Program-made: the position numbers and the translations under genes
Shown here: positions 16,601-27,264 of the stretch, one piece after another
Layout of the letters: every line of letters begins with the position of its first letter
Numbering within the stretch: position 1 is the stretch's first letter
The notes under the pieces: generated by a model
What the model saw: the letters and a program-made list of their open reading frames with translations, nothing else
What the model was told of the DNA's origin: nothing
Database searches by the model: none
Assembly: GCA_039105265.1 (NCBI GenBank)
Contig: JAPFFF010000024.1
Coordinates: forward strand, 248,001 to 312,000
From: Tritrichomonas musculus
Taxonomy: Eukaryota > Parabasalia > Tritrichomonadida > Tritrichomonadidae
Direction of reading: 5' to 3'
Length of the DNA stretch: 64,000 bases

Positions 16601-18546
16601 ATGCCTTTAGATTATGCAAATACATCAAACGACACCGCGTATCCAGAGCTAACGCGTGTTCCGGAAGAGGTGCAGAAAAGGCCCGCATTTTACGGGAGCC
16701 CGCTATTTTCAAAGTTTGGCAATGTGATGGCCAAAATCCCGACAACACCGGCGCCGGATTGGAGAACACTTAAAAAGAAACAACAACAATCTCAACAAGA
16801 GGAAGAAACGCTCATAGATCCTAAGCAGCATTTAGGCCTCGCTGTTCAGGATGATGCTCAGACAGACGTGGTTCCGATGCCTTCTGCCGATCAGGAGCAT
16901 ATTAAAGCGCCAACGCCCGGCAATTGGATTATGCCAGTCAGTCAAGGTCACAGTTCGGCACTCGTTGCACAGCAGAATCGCAATCGTGATATTACGCAAA
17001 CAATCGCTCAACAGCTCGATGCAGTACTTGCTTCTGTTAATTTGCGTCGGGGTGTTAATATTAAATTCCTAAAACAGTTGGATCAGCTGTTACAGCGTCG
17101 GGCAAGTGAAATTGAAGAAAAATTCCAAAGCCAGTGGAGTAGTTATACGCCCTGGGATTCCGGAGGGGAGCTAGCAGAAATCCGTGAGGCGGCGAGATAT
17201 TGGTCTCATTATCAGCAAATGCGGATTACATTGCAGGGGCTGCAAACGAATCATGAGCAGCTGAACGCAATGCTAAGTGCTATTACAGCGGACGGTGTCT
17301 TTAATCATCCTGGGCATGCATCGGAGGCAATGATTGCTTATATTTTACAGCAACTAGGATGCACTGCTTCTGATGATGGTACATTCGATGTCGCGCAAGT
17401 GAGAAGAGCGATTTTGAGGTCTGTGCTCGCGCCGATGGTGTTCCATCGCAATAGCTATGTGGCATGTTTTGTGAATAGCGTATGTGATAATAATCCGATA
17501 CAGATCGTGGATTGGCTCGTACAACTCGTACAACATGGCTACATTGCCGTAGGCGATCAGAGATCCAGTGGAATGGTGATGAAATATCCCGGTTATTTCA
17601 AGTACTCAACCAGCAACAGATTTCTAATCCATTAATTTTAGTACTGGAATTTGCGTTCAGTTCGATGAATCCATCCGATGCGCAATATCCCTTCCAATTT
17701 CTTTCAGCACTGGGGCCTGTTAGGTTTCAAGAAATACCCTTTGCGAAGATTTTTTCCTCACAAGGGACACTGAATGGTGTGCAGTTGCCAGACCCTTATG
17801 CGATACTACGTTTCTCATTAGTCGCCTGTTTGAAAGAGATTCTCAACAACTATTTGTATACGTCTCGTGCTCTTCAGGATGCCAATGCTTCGGCAATTCC
17901 TCATATTGGGACGACGCATAGCCTAGATCGCGTTTTTGTAGCGACGACCGGTATTCGTAACGGCGGACACGGCTGGATTTTATCGATACCGCAAAGCTTG
18001 CAAACGGCCTTTCAGCAAAAATTGACGGATTCCAGTAATTTTGCCATGGAGGAAGTGTGGTCGATCTTGAATCAACAGCTAGATATTTCCATCATTGGTA
18101 ATTTGAGTGGTGTGATCGGTAATGAGGATATTTTGTTTATACCAGACAATAAGACCTCATTTGGTCCAGCGGATTATGGTGCGGCCAGTGCGCAAAGTCT
18201 CTTGTCGACATTCGGTGAATCCGATGAATGGGAAAATCTCAAGTTTGTAATCGCTCTTCCAGAGCCTTATGCAATGTGGCAAGTAGGGAATTTGAGTCTA
18301 TTGCAACATATACAGTCCAGTCAATCTCTCGCCCAGAAAGCATTTGGTGTAGTTGCGGGTACCTATCAGACGCTCCAAGGCATACAGGATAAAGCACAAT
18401 GGTTTATTGAAACGGGCGATTCTCTCTTACACGCTGCTCGAGGTGGCTATTACCGGATGAAGAAAATCTCCGAGATATGGAATGGCAACTTTTTTTATAA
18501 TACGTCGACGGGGGAACCAAGGTTCCGGAAAAGCAACTTTTTTTGA
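16601..18546 (+). pseudogene. Paralogue of the AT-hook protein, one frameshift
   Basis: About 645 codons in two frames (16601-17635 and a frame open from before 17,600 to 18546) that overlap, with a single frame change near 17,580-17,620. The N-terminal 100 residues are Pro/Gln-rich. The conserved core follows (ITADGVFN, AYILQQLGC, NNPIQIVDWLVQLVQHG, then PFQFLSALG and EIPFAKIF). The C-terminus ends in a helical region without the Lys-rich tail and AT-hook of its neighbour. The shared core defines a family of at least two genes. Its last about 50 bp overlap, on the other strand, the end of the next gene. Confidence 0.6.
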
Positions 18547-19510
18547 AAAATGTTAACGTAATCGTGGGCAGCTTGTCGACAATCGGATATAATCTGTTGT
18601 GCCTGTTGCCGCCAAAATGTTTCCTTAACGGTGTCTTCGTCCTTCAAGTGGAGTAGTTGTGGGGCTTTTAATAGCAGTTCGCGCTCAAGGTCTTCAGTGC
18701 TTTCCTTGTTGTTTTTCCGGAATTTACCGAATATCGCCCACAAAACACCATAGCGTGAAGCGACGGGGAATAGGACTTGAGCTGCGATACGACCAAGCGC
18801 TTGAGTAATATCTGTGGTTGGAATTTCCGAATGCGTTTCGTGAATCGTACCGTATGTCTTGGCAAGAAATTCTCGGGCATAGCGAAAAAGTTCGTTCGCG
18901 CGGCCACCTTGTCCGATCTGTTGAAAGCGCCCCCCTCCAAGTTGATCTTGTAGTAAAATTGCCGGAATGACGGGCCATAGATATCGCGCTCATCGATTGA
19001 AAGCGCATTTTGATAATCCGTTGCGATCGTTTTGAGGCGTTCGAAAACTTCCTGAGGATTATTGGTAAAAGGCGCTAAGAAAGCATCCATACGATGGATT
19101 GCGTTGACAAACGGCAGAATCTGTTCGAGAACGGCATTGAAAAGCTCATCGTGCTGTTCCGCAGGAAGAGGTTGCCCGTAGATGCCCTCAAGATAGGAAA
19201 AACTTTTCTTTAACGCGGTCTTATAAAGGTCCGAGAGTGATGGCTCTGGAATGTCCGTTTGTTCTGTTGTAGGCTCTTCGGTTTGGATGAGTTCCTTAAA
19301 AAAACAATTCCGCTCCTTCCAAAAAACCTCAAAGGCGTTTTTCCCTAGAGTTTCGGCCCGCTTTTGTGGCGTTTCCCCCCTACGGATATTTTTGATTAGC
19401 TGCTTCGGCATGGGATTTAATCCCAATGAACGTAACGGCAATATGCTTCCCAATACAACCCAACCGACGATCCCAATCGTCCGGCAACCTAGACCCATAA
19501 CCATCCGCAC
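18495..19510 (-). pseudogene. Exported hypothetical protein, one frameshift
   Basis: The N-terminus has a hydrophobic stretch like a signal anchor (TIGIVGWVVLGSILPL), then a charged helical region. The frame changes at a six-G run near 18,930, after which a second frame stays open to the stop at 18495 (through RYGVLWAIFGKFRKN and the helical C-terminus). A single homopolymer indel explains the break. About 335 codons in all. No domain recognised. It converges with and overlaps the end of the 16601-18546 gene by roughly 50 bp. Confidence 0.5.
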
Positions 19511-19556
19511 GGGACGCTAGCCGATCAGCGTCGATTGGCAATGGCAAAAAATTTTG

Positions 19557-20801
19557 CTAGTAGGGGAGCGGAAATTGTTTCGTTAGCGCTACCACGGGTT
19601 CACGGGTAGACGCAATAACAGATTCGTCATGAAGGTGACGTAAAACGGTGTCGATGAGTTCGGCAATCTGGAGCATTTCGGATTCTTTCATACCGCGCGT
19701 CGTAATAGCCGGTGTCCCGATCCGTAATCCACTGGCTTGAAAGGGGCTCCTTGTTTCTCCCGGAACGGTATTCTTATTGAGCGTAATATTCGCTTGTTCG
19801 AGCGCGAATTGCGCTTCTTTACCACTGACATCTGGAAGTGTGGAGCGTAGATCCACCAGAAAAAGATGGTTATCCGTGCCACCGCTCACAATCCGATAGC
19901 CGCGCTGTTGAATCGCGCTGCAAAGTGTCCGCGTATTTTTGAGAATCTGTCCCTGATAGGTCCGAAATTCCGGAGATAACGCCTCTTTAAAGCAGACGGC
20001 TTTCCCTGCGATGACGTGCATGAGGGGGCCGCCTTGAGTTCCTGGGAAAAGTGCAGAATCAATACGTTTCGCAAATGCTTCTTTGCACATAATCATCCCT
20101 CCACGAGGACCGCGGAGTGTTTTATGCGTTGTTGTCGTCACAAAATCCGCAAACGGTACCGGTGACGGATGTAGGCCTGCCGCGACGAGCTCGGCAATAT
20201 GTGCGATATCGGCCATAATGAGTGCACCGTGACGGTGAGCAATGTCCGCAACACGTTCGAAATCAATCGTCCGGGAGTAGGCTGATGCACCGATCGTGAC
20301 GAGCTTGGGTTGGACGGTTTGGGCGAATTTTTCCAGCGCGTCGTAGTCGATATATTCGGTTTCTGGATGAACGCCATAGTGTGTTGTGTGATAGAGCATA
20401 CCACTGATATTTTTGCTATACCCATGCGTTAGATGCCCGCCGCATTCAAGCGACATGGTTAAAATGGGATCACCGGGATTGAGACAGCTCAGATAAACAG
20501 CGACATTGGCTTGTGTTCCAGAATGTGGTTGAACATTGACGTGTTCGCAATGAAAAAGCGCTTTGGCGCGTTCGATGGCCAGCGACTCGACTTGATCTAC
20601 AAATGTACAGCCACCATAATAGCGCTTTTGTGGATAACCCTCGGCATATTTGTTTGTCAGAATGCTTCCAACCGCCCGAATAACTGCCGGAGAGGTATAG
20701 TTTTCAGAAGCAATTAGCTCCAGATGTTCCTCCTGGCGCTGGCGTTCACTGGCGATTATAGCGGCAATTTCCGGATCAACATGCTGTAAATCTTGACTCA
20801 T
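19557..20801 (-). CDS. glyA: Serine hydroxymethyltransferase, intact
   Basis: 414 codons, the usual length, open throughout. It converts serine and tetrahydrofolate to glycine and 5,10-methylene-THF with PLP. Visible motifs: [12 protein letters not shown] near the N-terminus, [11 protein letters not shown] (phosphate-binding), [13 protein letters not shown] (PLP-stacking His region; Glu stands where Gly is usual), [14 protein letters not shown] with the Schiff-base Lys, and the C-terminal [13 protein letters not shown] chose the ATG at 20801 because SHMTs start close to this point; 12 further in-frame codons upstream are possible. It is the longest undamaged gene of known function in the segment. 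Trichomonad hydrogenosomes are known to contain SHMT, so retention could be selected, or simply chance. Confidence 0.95.
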   Translation of the reverse strand: MSQDLQHVDPEIAAIIASERQRQEEHLELIASENYTSPAVIRAVGSILTNKYAEGYPQKRYYGGCTFVDQVESLAIERAKALFHCEHVNVQPHSGTQANVAVYLSCLNPGDPILTMSLECGGHLTHGYSKNISGMLYHTTHYGVHPETEYIDYDALEKFAQTVQPKLVTIGASAYSRTIDFERVADIAHRHGALIMADIAHIAELVAAGLHPSPVPFADFVTTTTHKTLRGPRGGMIMCKEAFAKRIDSALFPGTQGGPLMHVIAGKAVCFKEALSPEFRTYQGQILKNTRTLCSAIQQRGYRIVSGGTDNHLFLVDLRSTLPDVSGKEAQFALEQANITLNKNTVPGETRSPFQASGLRIGTPAITTRGMKESEMLQIAELIDTVLRHLHDESVIASTREPVVALTKQFPLPY

Positions 20802-20897
20802 TGTGTAACAGGAAAGCACTCTGCTCTTTCGAATCAACTGTGAAATAGCAGAAGTTCATATTGACAATTCTTATGAAATTTACAAGTTCCACTCCGG

Positions 20898-22543
20898 ATG
20901 GGTATGGGAAAGCTAAAAGTAATTAGTGGGGTATTGTTAAGTCTTGTTACATCAGCACACGCGAGTGTCCCTTATTTTGGCGGCTTGAGCGATCGACGCT
21001 GGTTAGACACGCGAGTTGCCATCGGTAAAGCAAGTTATAAGGCTGCAGATTTACTTGGAAAGGATTCCAGCACGCTTGGTACTTTGTTTGGGAAAAGTAC
21101 TGAGGCGAATTCCACAGTCTATTTGGGGCCCCGTTTGCCAGTTGCGTTGATTGCCGCGGCAAGTAATACGGAAGTGAAGCAGGGGACTGATTCTAAAACC
21201 TATTTGCAGACGCTCCTCGATGGAACTGATGATATGATTATGCCCTTTGAAACCTCCTTGGGCTGGACGGCGCTTCATGAAGCTGCTCTCAATTCCAATG
21301 AAAACAGTCTGAAAAACATTCTTGCCCTTTAACACCGAGCGTAGCTATACCGCAGCTCAACGCTTGGGATAGTACACAAAAAAAGGCAGCGCGTTTTTGG
21401 TATAGCGGTTCGGAATATGCTGGTGATAAGATTGATGATCTACTCAACTCAGTCGTAGGGACCAAGGGAAATCTACCGAATGCGAAGGATATTTTAGGGT
21501 TCCGTTATCCAGCAATTGTTTTTGCCGCTTGTTGTCCGAAGATTGACGCGTTAGAAGCGATTTTAAATAACACGAATACGAGTGTTACTTCGGAAACGGT
21601 TTTACGTTATAATGCAGCGCATGCCGCAGCTATAAATTCTTCTGCGTGTCTGAAACACCTCGTTGACGATAGTCGCATAGATATCAATCGACGTACAATT
21701 AGCGGCGAATCTCCGCTCTTTTTTGCGGCAAAGTATTATGGGGAAAATTGGCTTGCAAAGTCTGATAATAACGAAAATCCTGTACGTATTCTGCTAAAAG
21801 CGAAGGACATCAATGTCAATTCCGAGGATTACTTAGGACGGACGATTTTCCATATTGCGGTGATGAAGGGGGAGGCGACGGTTGTAAAGGTTGTTTTATC
21901 AGACAATTATCAACAGATTCCTGAAAGTGGGCAAGTGCCGACAAAATGTACAAACTGCGGGAATGATCTTACGTGCGATACCTGTGAAACCTCCGCACCT
22001 GTTACTAGTGAAAAAGATCCGATTAAGCTCGATTATACCAAACCCGATGCTTATGGTCAAACGGCGATCAGTTATGTTTGGCAAATTACGGATGGGCAAA
22101 AACGTTTAGACGTTATGAAGGCTATTGAGGACAGCAATAAAATGGATAAACTGACATTTGATTTAGCATCTAAGAATTACGATGCTATCAAGAAGCAGTA
22201 TGATGAAACAATTCATGGTTTAATTGCTGCTGCGAGCGCGGAAAATTTAACCGCCAAAGAAGAAATTGCACAGGCTTTAAATGGGATGTCTACTGCCATT
22301 GATAGTATAACGGCCACCGACAAGGGGTTAAGTGAAGCGGATTTAAAGGCAACTGGATCAGATTCCTCTGTTTGGACGATGGCTAAAAATGTCGCGACAG
22401 CTCGTAAGGGTATTCAAGACCAGATTGCTGCCGTTCGTGAGCTCATGAAAGTCGACACAACATACACCACTCCTGAAACCGAGAAAGCCTTTATCGACCT
22501 CGAAATTACCCTCCGCAAGATTGTAGAGGCCATGGTCTTTTAG
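20898..22543 (+). pseudogene. Secreted ankyrin-repeat protein, one frameshift
   Basis: The N-terminus MGMGKLKVISGVLLSLVTSAHAS is a good signal peptide with an AHA-S cleavage site. The first frame stops at 21,332 just after an ankyrin-like motif (GWTALHEAALN). The sequence continues in another frame, open to 22543, with more ankyrin units (YNAAHAAAINSSACLKHL, GESPLFFAAKYYG, GRTIFHIAVMKGEATVV), a small Cys-rich insert (CTNCGNDLTCDTC) and a helical C-terminal domain. It totals about 548 codons with one frame change near 21,320. Ankyrin proteins with export signals are typical of host-associated bacteria. A hairpin terminator follows. Confidence 0.75.
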
Positions 22544-22574
22544 TCGTTTTAACGATAATATCAGTTCATAGCAG

Positions 22575-22600
22575 CGCACCTCTCCAGAGGTGCGTCTTTG
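22575..22600 (+). terminator. Rho-independent terminator
   Basis: A perfect 9-bp stem, CGCACCTCT (22575-22583) and AGAGGTGCG (22586-22594), with a 2-nt loop, precedes a T-rich run. It lies 32 bp after the ankyrin gene and between convergent genes, so it may serve both. Confidence 0.8.
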
Positions 22601-22620
22601 CTTTGCGTATCTGATGGAAA

Positions 22621-22968
22621 TCAATGAGAAGCCGCCCATAGAAGAGCGCCACAGAAGCCTCCCAGAAGAAACGACGCTATTCCAACAAAAGCACTAGTGT
22701 GAGACGACCACCAATGCCGAGGTGGGTTCCGGTCAGCAAGAGTGTAGGTGTAGCCCGGACAAATGGAAAGCTGTTCCCGCCGCGCCTGTGGATCCGGGAT
22801 TTTCTGAATTTCTATCGGGAATTCCGTATATCTTTTGTTCCCGTCAAACAGAATTTCATAGAGCTTGATTCTATCAATCTTCTTGCGGCTTGTGTCGCTG
22901 TCGATCTTGATATGATATCCGACGAGATTTTTCTCTTTATCCCAGGTGCAAAGGACCGGGCAAATCAT
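22621..22968 (-). pseudogene. Remnant paralogue of the MBL-fold protein C-terminus
   Basis: 115 codons. The first about 65 residues match the C-terminal domain of the next upstream gene (CTW, VGYHIKI, RIKLYEILF against CTWVG, VGYHIKI, KIKVFEILY). The end carries one membrane segment (FVGIASFLLGGFCGALLWAA). No metallo-beta-lactamase core is present, so this is a tandem duplicate that has lost its 5' part. The open frame could still be translated from the ATG at 22968, but there is no evidence for it. Confidence 0.55.
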
Positions 22969-23012
22969 TTAAATGAGGTATATGAATTTTTACGTTATTT
23001 TCCCTATGGAGG

Positions 23013-23929
23013 CTAATGCCTCACGCTGCCACCCTCAGTGGCCGTAGGGACCTCGAATAGAACAGAAGTTCCCGATAGCTCTAGCTCCCGCCGCTTGGAT
23101 AGTCTTTCGATACATATCTCTTTTTCGGGATACTTCGTCTCGTTTCCCTTGGCTTTATCATTATATAAAATCTCAAACACTTTAATCTTCCCTGCATCCT
23201 CTTGGTTTCCGTCACTGTTTATTTTGATATGATATCCAACAAACTTTTGAGCACCTACAACCTTTCCATCTTTATTTTCGACACCGACCCACGTGCAAAA
23301 TACAGGAAACTCGATCTCGCTCTTCAAAACCTCGTTCCTTTGGGCATTGGAATAGTAAATGGCTCTTGGTGCCTTCAAACGTGTTGAATGGCTCCTAACC
23401 CCATAATTGGCTAGACCAGGTATACCCCAAGCCTTATAACTTGGGTCCCCAGAAATGATTGTGCAAAACCTTCGGTTGCTAGAGTACCACAAACTATTGT
23501 GGTCGTTTTCGCTTCCATGGTGAGGTGCAAGAAGGATATCGACATCCTTAACAAATTCCCGGTCAACTTTCCTCAGGTAGTCATGCATTTCCCCTGGCGC
23601 GTCTCCGGGGAAGAGTATCTTAACACCATAATACTCCAACCCTAGGACCAGCGACGTATCATTGGCTACAAGATTGACTTGGTGAGTGCCTTTCCCCATT
23701 GCTTTGTACTTAGTTGAAGGAATCAAAGCTTTGTACTTAGTTGCAATAGGGACAAATCAACCCACAGACCTCGGTTAGCTGGACTCTCGGGGGCGTTCTG
23801 TGCCGAAAAGAGCACATAAATACAATTTCCAGCACCCGCGTTGACAACGTAGATATTACACTCATCCCCCCTTCCTGGAACGAGTCCAAGCAGAGCGATG
23901 CATGACAAAACAGACCAAAATTTCTTCAT
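23013..23929 (-). pseudogene. Exported MBL-fold (ComEC-like) hydrolase, internally damaged
   Basis: The N-terminal frame (from 23929) has a signal peptide (KKFWSVLSCIALLGLVPGRG) and NIYVVNAGAGNCIYV, the first strand of ComEC-type metallo-beta-lactamase folds. The second frame (to 23013) gives GVKILFPGDAPGE, a metal-binding Asp region, and LLAPHHGSENDHNSL, the typical HHGS motif, then a C-terminal domain shared with the 22621-22968 remnant. The two frames meet at a direct repeat of CTTTGTACTTAGTTG (copies 27 bp apart). The HxHxDH motif expected between them is missing, so an internal deletion probably removed it. The start lies 13 bp after the stop of the upstream gene, as in an operon. Confidence 0.65.
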
Positions 23930-23941
23930 GCCAACGTGGGG

Positions 23942-25882
23942 TTAAATAAAACCCTTGCACTTGGCTCTTAGAGCTCCGCATTTTTTTCTTAGGCCTTCAT
24001 TGCCGCTCTCATCTACAACACCCTCTCCCCAGCTGACATCTCGCAAGAAAATCAATTTCTTATCGGCTCCCAGGTCCTGATCTTCGGGGCCATCTTCTGA
24101 AAAAATTTGCTCCACATTAAGAGTCTTAGGATCAATCCCTTTAAGCCATGCCCAAAACTCACGTAAAGAGTTCAGTTCTCCGGCCAGATACAGAAGCTGA
24201 CCCGTTTTTTCTATATCCTCTGTCTCCACAAGACAATTTTTAACCTCCTTGAGCACACTGTCGCACTTGCTACTGGTTTTTAGCTCTTTGAAAAGGTTGA
24301 AGCTATCAAAACCAAGTAGATTCTCGACCTCCTTTGGATCTCCATTCACCACAACATTATTTGCAAACTTTTTATCTCTTGACTTATTTTGATTATCTTT
24401 TTGTTGTTCATCATTAGTTAAAAAACTTTCATCGATTACAATTTGTTCTTTTTGTTTTTCATCATTAGTTAAAAAACTTTCATCGATTACAATTTGTTCT
24501 TTTTGTTTTTCATCATTAGTTAAAAAACTTTCATCGATTTTAATTTGTTTATTATGTGGTTCTTCATTAGTTAAAAGACTTTCATCTATTACAATTTGTT
24601 CTTTTTGTGGTTCTTCGTTGGTTATTGAACATTCATCGAGAATATTTTGTCCTTTTTGTAAAATTCCACACAGTGTATCTTTCTTTTTGTCTAATGCTTT
24701 GTTTAGTTCATCTTTAAGTTTGATTTCCTGGCTATTACTATACAAAATGTCAATTTGTCTTGTCGCTTTCAACACATTTTGTAGAAGAATATCTTTTATA
24801 AAGTTGCTATCATTTCCTTTTTTGAACAAAATATTGATTGAATCGTGTATGTTTTGGTATTTATCCAATGTTTGAAAATTGTATACAAAGTTTGGCATAT
24901 TTGGGATTTCAGGGATATTGTTTTCAATATATGTTCTTAAATCATTTACACAATCAATATCATTCATTTGTAAAATTATATTTTTCCACAATGAGTAATC
25001 GTTGTTTGTTTCTTTCTGATATAGTTCGGCCATTTTGCTAAATATTTCATTAATAATTGTATCTCTCTGTTGAGATTGTCTTAATAAAATTCCTTTTAAT
25101 TCAGATTCTGAATAATCACTCAAAGTAACTTTTGTTATTGGATCTTCAATGTATTCATCCATAATGAAATTTTGTAAACTATCATGATCATCAAATTCAT
25201 ATTTGCATCCAATCTTTGCTTTTGATGGTTTTGGTAACACGAAAACTTTGTTCTTATTTATTAAAAAGAAATCACAAATTTGCTTTAAATCGTCAGGAGA
25301 TCTTTCTTGCAACCTTTTGAGGTAAACTTTGCCCCGACATTCTTCTATTCCTTTTGTTATCACTAATCCAAATCCGTCTTTCATTTTTTCTGTTTGTGGG
25401 AACATCCGATATATTCTACAAATTTTTTTCAAAATTCCTCTGCCCCTCCCTGATTCAAACTCTGGAGCAGAAATAATTAGCAAAATCTTCATAAAATTGC
25501 GGTTGTTTTTGGAATGAGCCTGAATAATTGAATCAATGATTAAAGAATTAAGTATCTCTTCATTCAATCCATCGTCACTTTTCAAAGGTGGACATTCACA
25601 AAATATTAATTTGGAATTATAATCAATTGAAATCAATTGGGTTTTATCATCATTATTTGCATCATCATTATCTATAAATTTAAGTTCAACATCATCAAAT
25701 TCATTTTTGTAAACATAACATTTTTTGTTTAATAGGATGTTTTTCAATGTTGTCTTTCCTGTTTCAGAATCACCAAGTAATAGTATTTTGGCGAAATTAT
25801 TGAGATTGTGTATTTTATTATTGATATCTTTATTAACATTCTGTAAATTTAGGTTTATCCAATTTATGGATTCGGAATCCAT
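23942..25882 (-). CDS. Chimeric gene: host P-loop protein fused to a bacterial C-terminus
   Basis: 646 codons, one open frame across the right junction of the bacterial segment. Residues 1 to about 505 are AT-rich, Asn/Lys/Ile-rich host-type sequence: a Walker A motif (LLLGDSETGKTTL, about residues 34-46), a possible Walker B strand ending in FCECPP, a GTPase-like fold and about five 17-residue repeats (VIDESFLTNDEKQKEQI type). A TCATTTT initiator lies just upstream, as in trichomonads. Residues from about 507 to 646 have the higher-GC composition of the bacterial block and end 13 bp before the MBL gene, in operon-like spacing. I infer that the bacterial gene lost its 5' end and the host gene its 3' end at one in-frame join near 24,350. 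Nucleotide specificity is unknown. Confidence 0.7.
   Translation of the reverse strand: MDSESINWINLNLQNVNKDINNKIHNLNNFAKILLLGDSETGKTTLKNILLNKKCYVYKNEFDDVELKFIDNDDANNDDKTQLISIDYNSKLIFCECPPLKSDDGLNEEILNSLIIDSIIQAHSKNNRNFMKILLIISAPEFESGRGRGILKKICRIYRMFPQTEKMKDGFGLVITKGIEECRGKVYLKRLQERSPDDLKQICDFFLINKNKVFVLPKPSKAKIGCKYEFDDHDSLQNFIMDEYIEDPITKVTLSDYSESELKGILLRQSQQRDTIINEIFSKMAELYQKETNNDYSLWKNIILQMNDIDCVNDLRTYIENNIPEIPNMPNFVYNFQTLDKYQNIHDSINILFKKGNDSNFIKDILLQNVLKATRQIDILYSNSQEIKLKDELNKALDKKKDTLCGILQKGQNILDECSITNEEPQKEQIVIDESLLTNEEPHNKQIKIDESFLTNDEKQKEQIVIDESFLTNDEKQKEQIVIDESFLTNDEQQKDNQNKSRDKKFANNVVVNGDPKEVENLLGFDSFNLFKELKTSSKCDSVLKEVKNCLVETEDIEKTGQLLYLAGELNSLREFWAWLKGIDPKTLNVEQIFSEDGPEDQDLGADKKLIFLRDVSWGEGVVDESGNEGLRKKCGALRAKCKGFI
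24408..24640 (-). repeat. Tandem 51-bp coding repeats next to the junction
   Basis: Four to five in-frame units of about 51 bp (17 residues, consensus VIDESFLTNDEKQKEQI). The copies nearest the bacterial junction are almost identical and the farther ones more diverged. The array ends about 50 bp before the composition change. Confidence 0.85.
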
Positions 25883-25887
25883 TTATT

Positions 25888-25894
25888 AAAATGA
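25888..25894 (-). promoter_or_regulatory. Initiator-like TCATTTT
   Basis: TCATTTT on the minus strand lies 5 bp before the ATG at 25882. It matches the trichomonad initiator consensus TCA(+1)YWW, known to sit close to the start codon. Confidence 0.55.
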
Positions 25895-25899
25895 AAAAA

Positions 25900-27151
25900 A
25901 TCAATTAAAATTTTTTCAATAGATTTTCAAAAGGTCCTTTTCGTTTTTTCCTCTCAATTAAAAATTATGCCAGTGATCTTTTTTTTTTAGAAATGACTTT
26001 TTTTTTATAAGTATCTAAATGAGAAAATAAACTAATTAACAATAAAAAAAACTTTATTCTTAAATTTGAAAGTTTTCATTCAAAAACAGAAAGGAGTAAA
26101 AAAGATCATTTTAAAATCAACAAATAAAATTTTTGTATTCAAATATGAAATGTTCACTTCATTTTTGATGAATTCCAAAGAGGTTGAAGAAATCAAACAA
26201 TCTGTAAACGAGATAGCAAAAGATGCACTCTTAGAAGCTGTTTGTCGTACCTTGAAATAATCATTTTCAATTCATTATATATGAAATATTTCAATTCATC
26301 AATTATAAATAATAAATGTATAAGATGCACTTAATTAATTTGCGGAAGTAATTTTTTTTAGCTTGAGGTTTAATGTGCATTATTATATTTTTTTACCGAA
26401 AAAAATTTTTTCTCTTTTCTGTAAGAAAAAAATCATGTACCATAAAGTTACAAAACTGAAACTCTGGAATTCCATTGTGGACATCTTTAACATTATAATA
26501 ACAGGGTAAAAACCGAAAAATGAAAATCAAATAATCATATTGATATTTTGTGAAAAATTAATATTTTTATTAATTTTTGATATATATGAAATAAAAATAT
26601 CTATTTAATATCAAATACCCAAATAATTTCAAATATTATTATGAAATGATAGTTTTTTGTTAATTCTTTTTTTTATCAACTTTTTGATAAGTTCGATATG
26701 ATATCATATATTAAAATATATCATGTAATACTCCTTATATATTAAATTTTTCTATAAGGAAATAATATATTATGTGTTTGAAAATACCATTAAAAAATTC
26801 AAAATTAATCATTATTTAAAAAAATGTAGATTAATTATATTGAGAATTTACCTTCATAAAAATAAGCAAAAATACGATGATACTACATCAATTATAATGA
26901 TAAATAAAACTGCAAAATCTCAGATTTCTAAATCTTTTCTATTTATGTGAAATGGTGATTAATATTATTTTGTCTCATAATTTTTTTTTTCCATATACTC
27001 TATATTAATCTATAATTCTTTTTCATAACTGGATCATTTTTAAATCTCTTTCATTTTAATCATGCTTTTCTTCTCTTTCATCGTCATCTTCTCATTTAGT
27101 TGTTATATATAAAAAAATTATATTTAATTAATGAATTAAATAATCTTTTTG
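25900..27151. other. AT-rich host intergenic region
   Basis: No supported gene. A short plus-strand frame (26066-26260) without a convincing ATG ends in KEVEEIKQSVNEIAKDALLEA and may be a gene relic. The rest is low-complexity A/T sequence. Confidence 0.45.
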
Positions 27152-27264
27152 CAATTCAGAACGAAAACAAGACAAACTTTTTCAATGAATCATTTAATTA
27201 CATATATGATCACATATGAAAACAAACTTTTTGAATATTTAATGGTAATTCAATATTTAAGATC
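27152..27264 (+). promoter_or_regulatory. 113-bp upstream region, first identical copy
   Basis: These 113 bp are identical, base for base by eye, to 28998-29110; each copy ends exactly at the ATG of an actin-like gene. Identity starts abruptly at CAATTCAGAACG. The sequence contains ATTCAATATTTAAGATC next to the ATG and probably carries the promoter. Confidence 0.8.
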
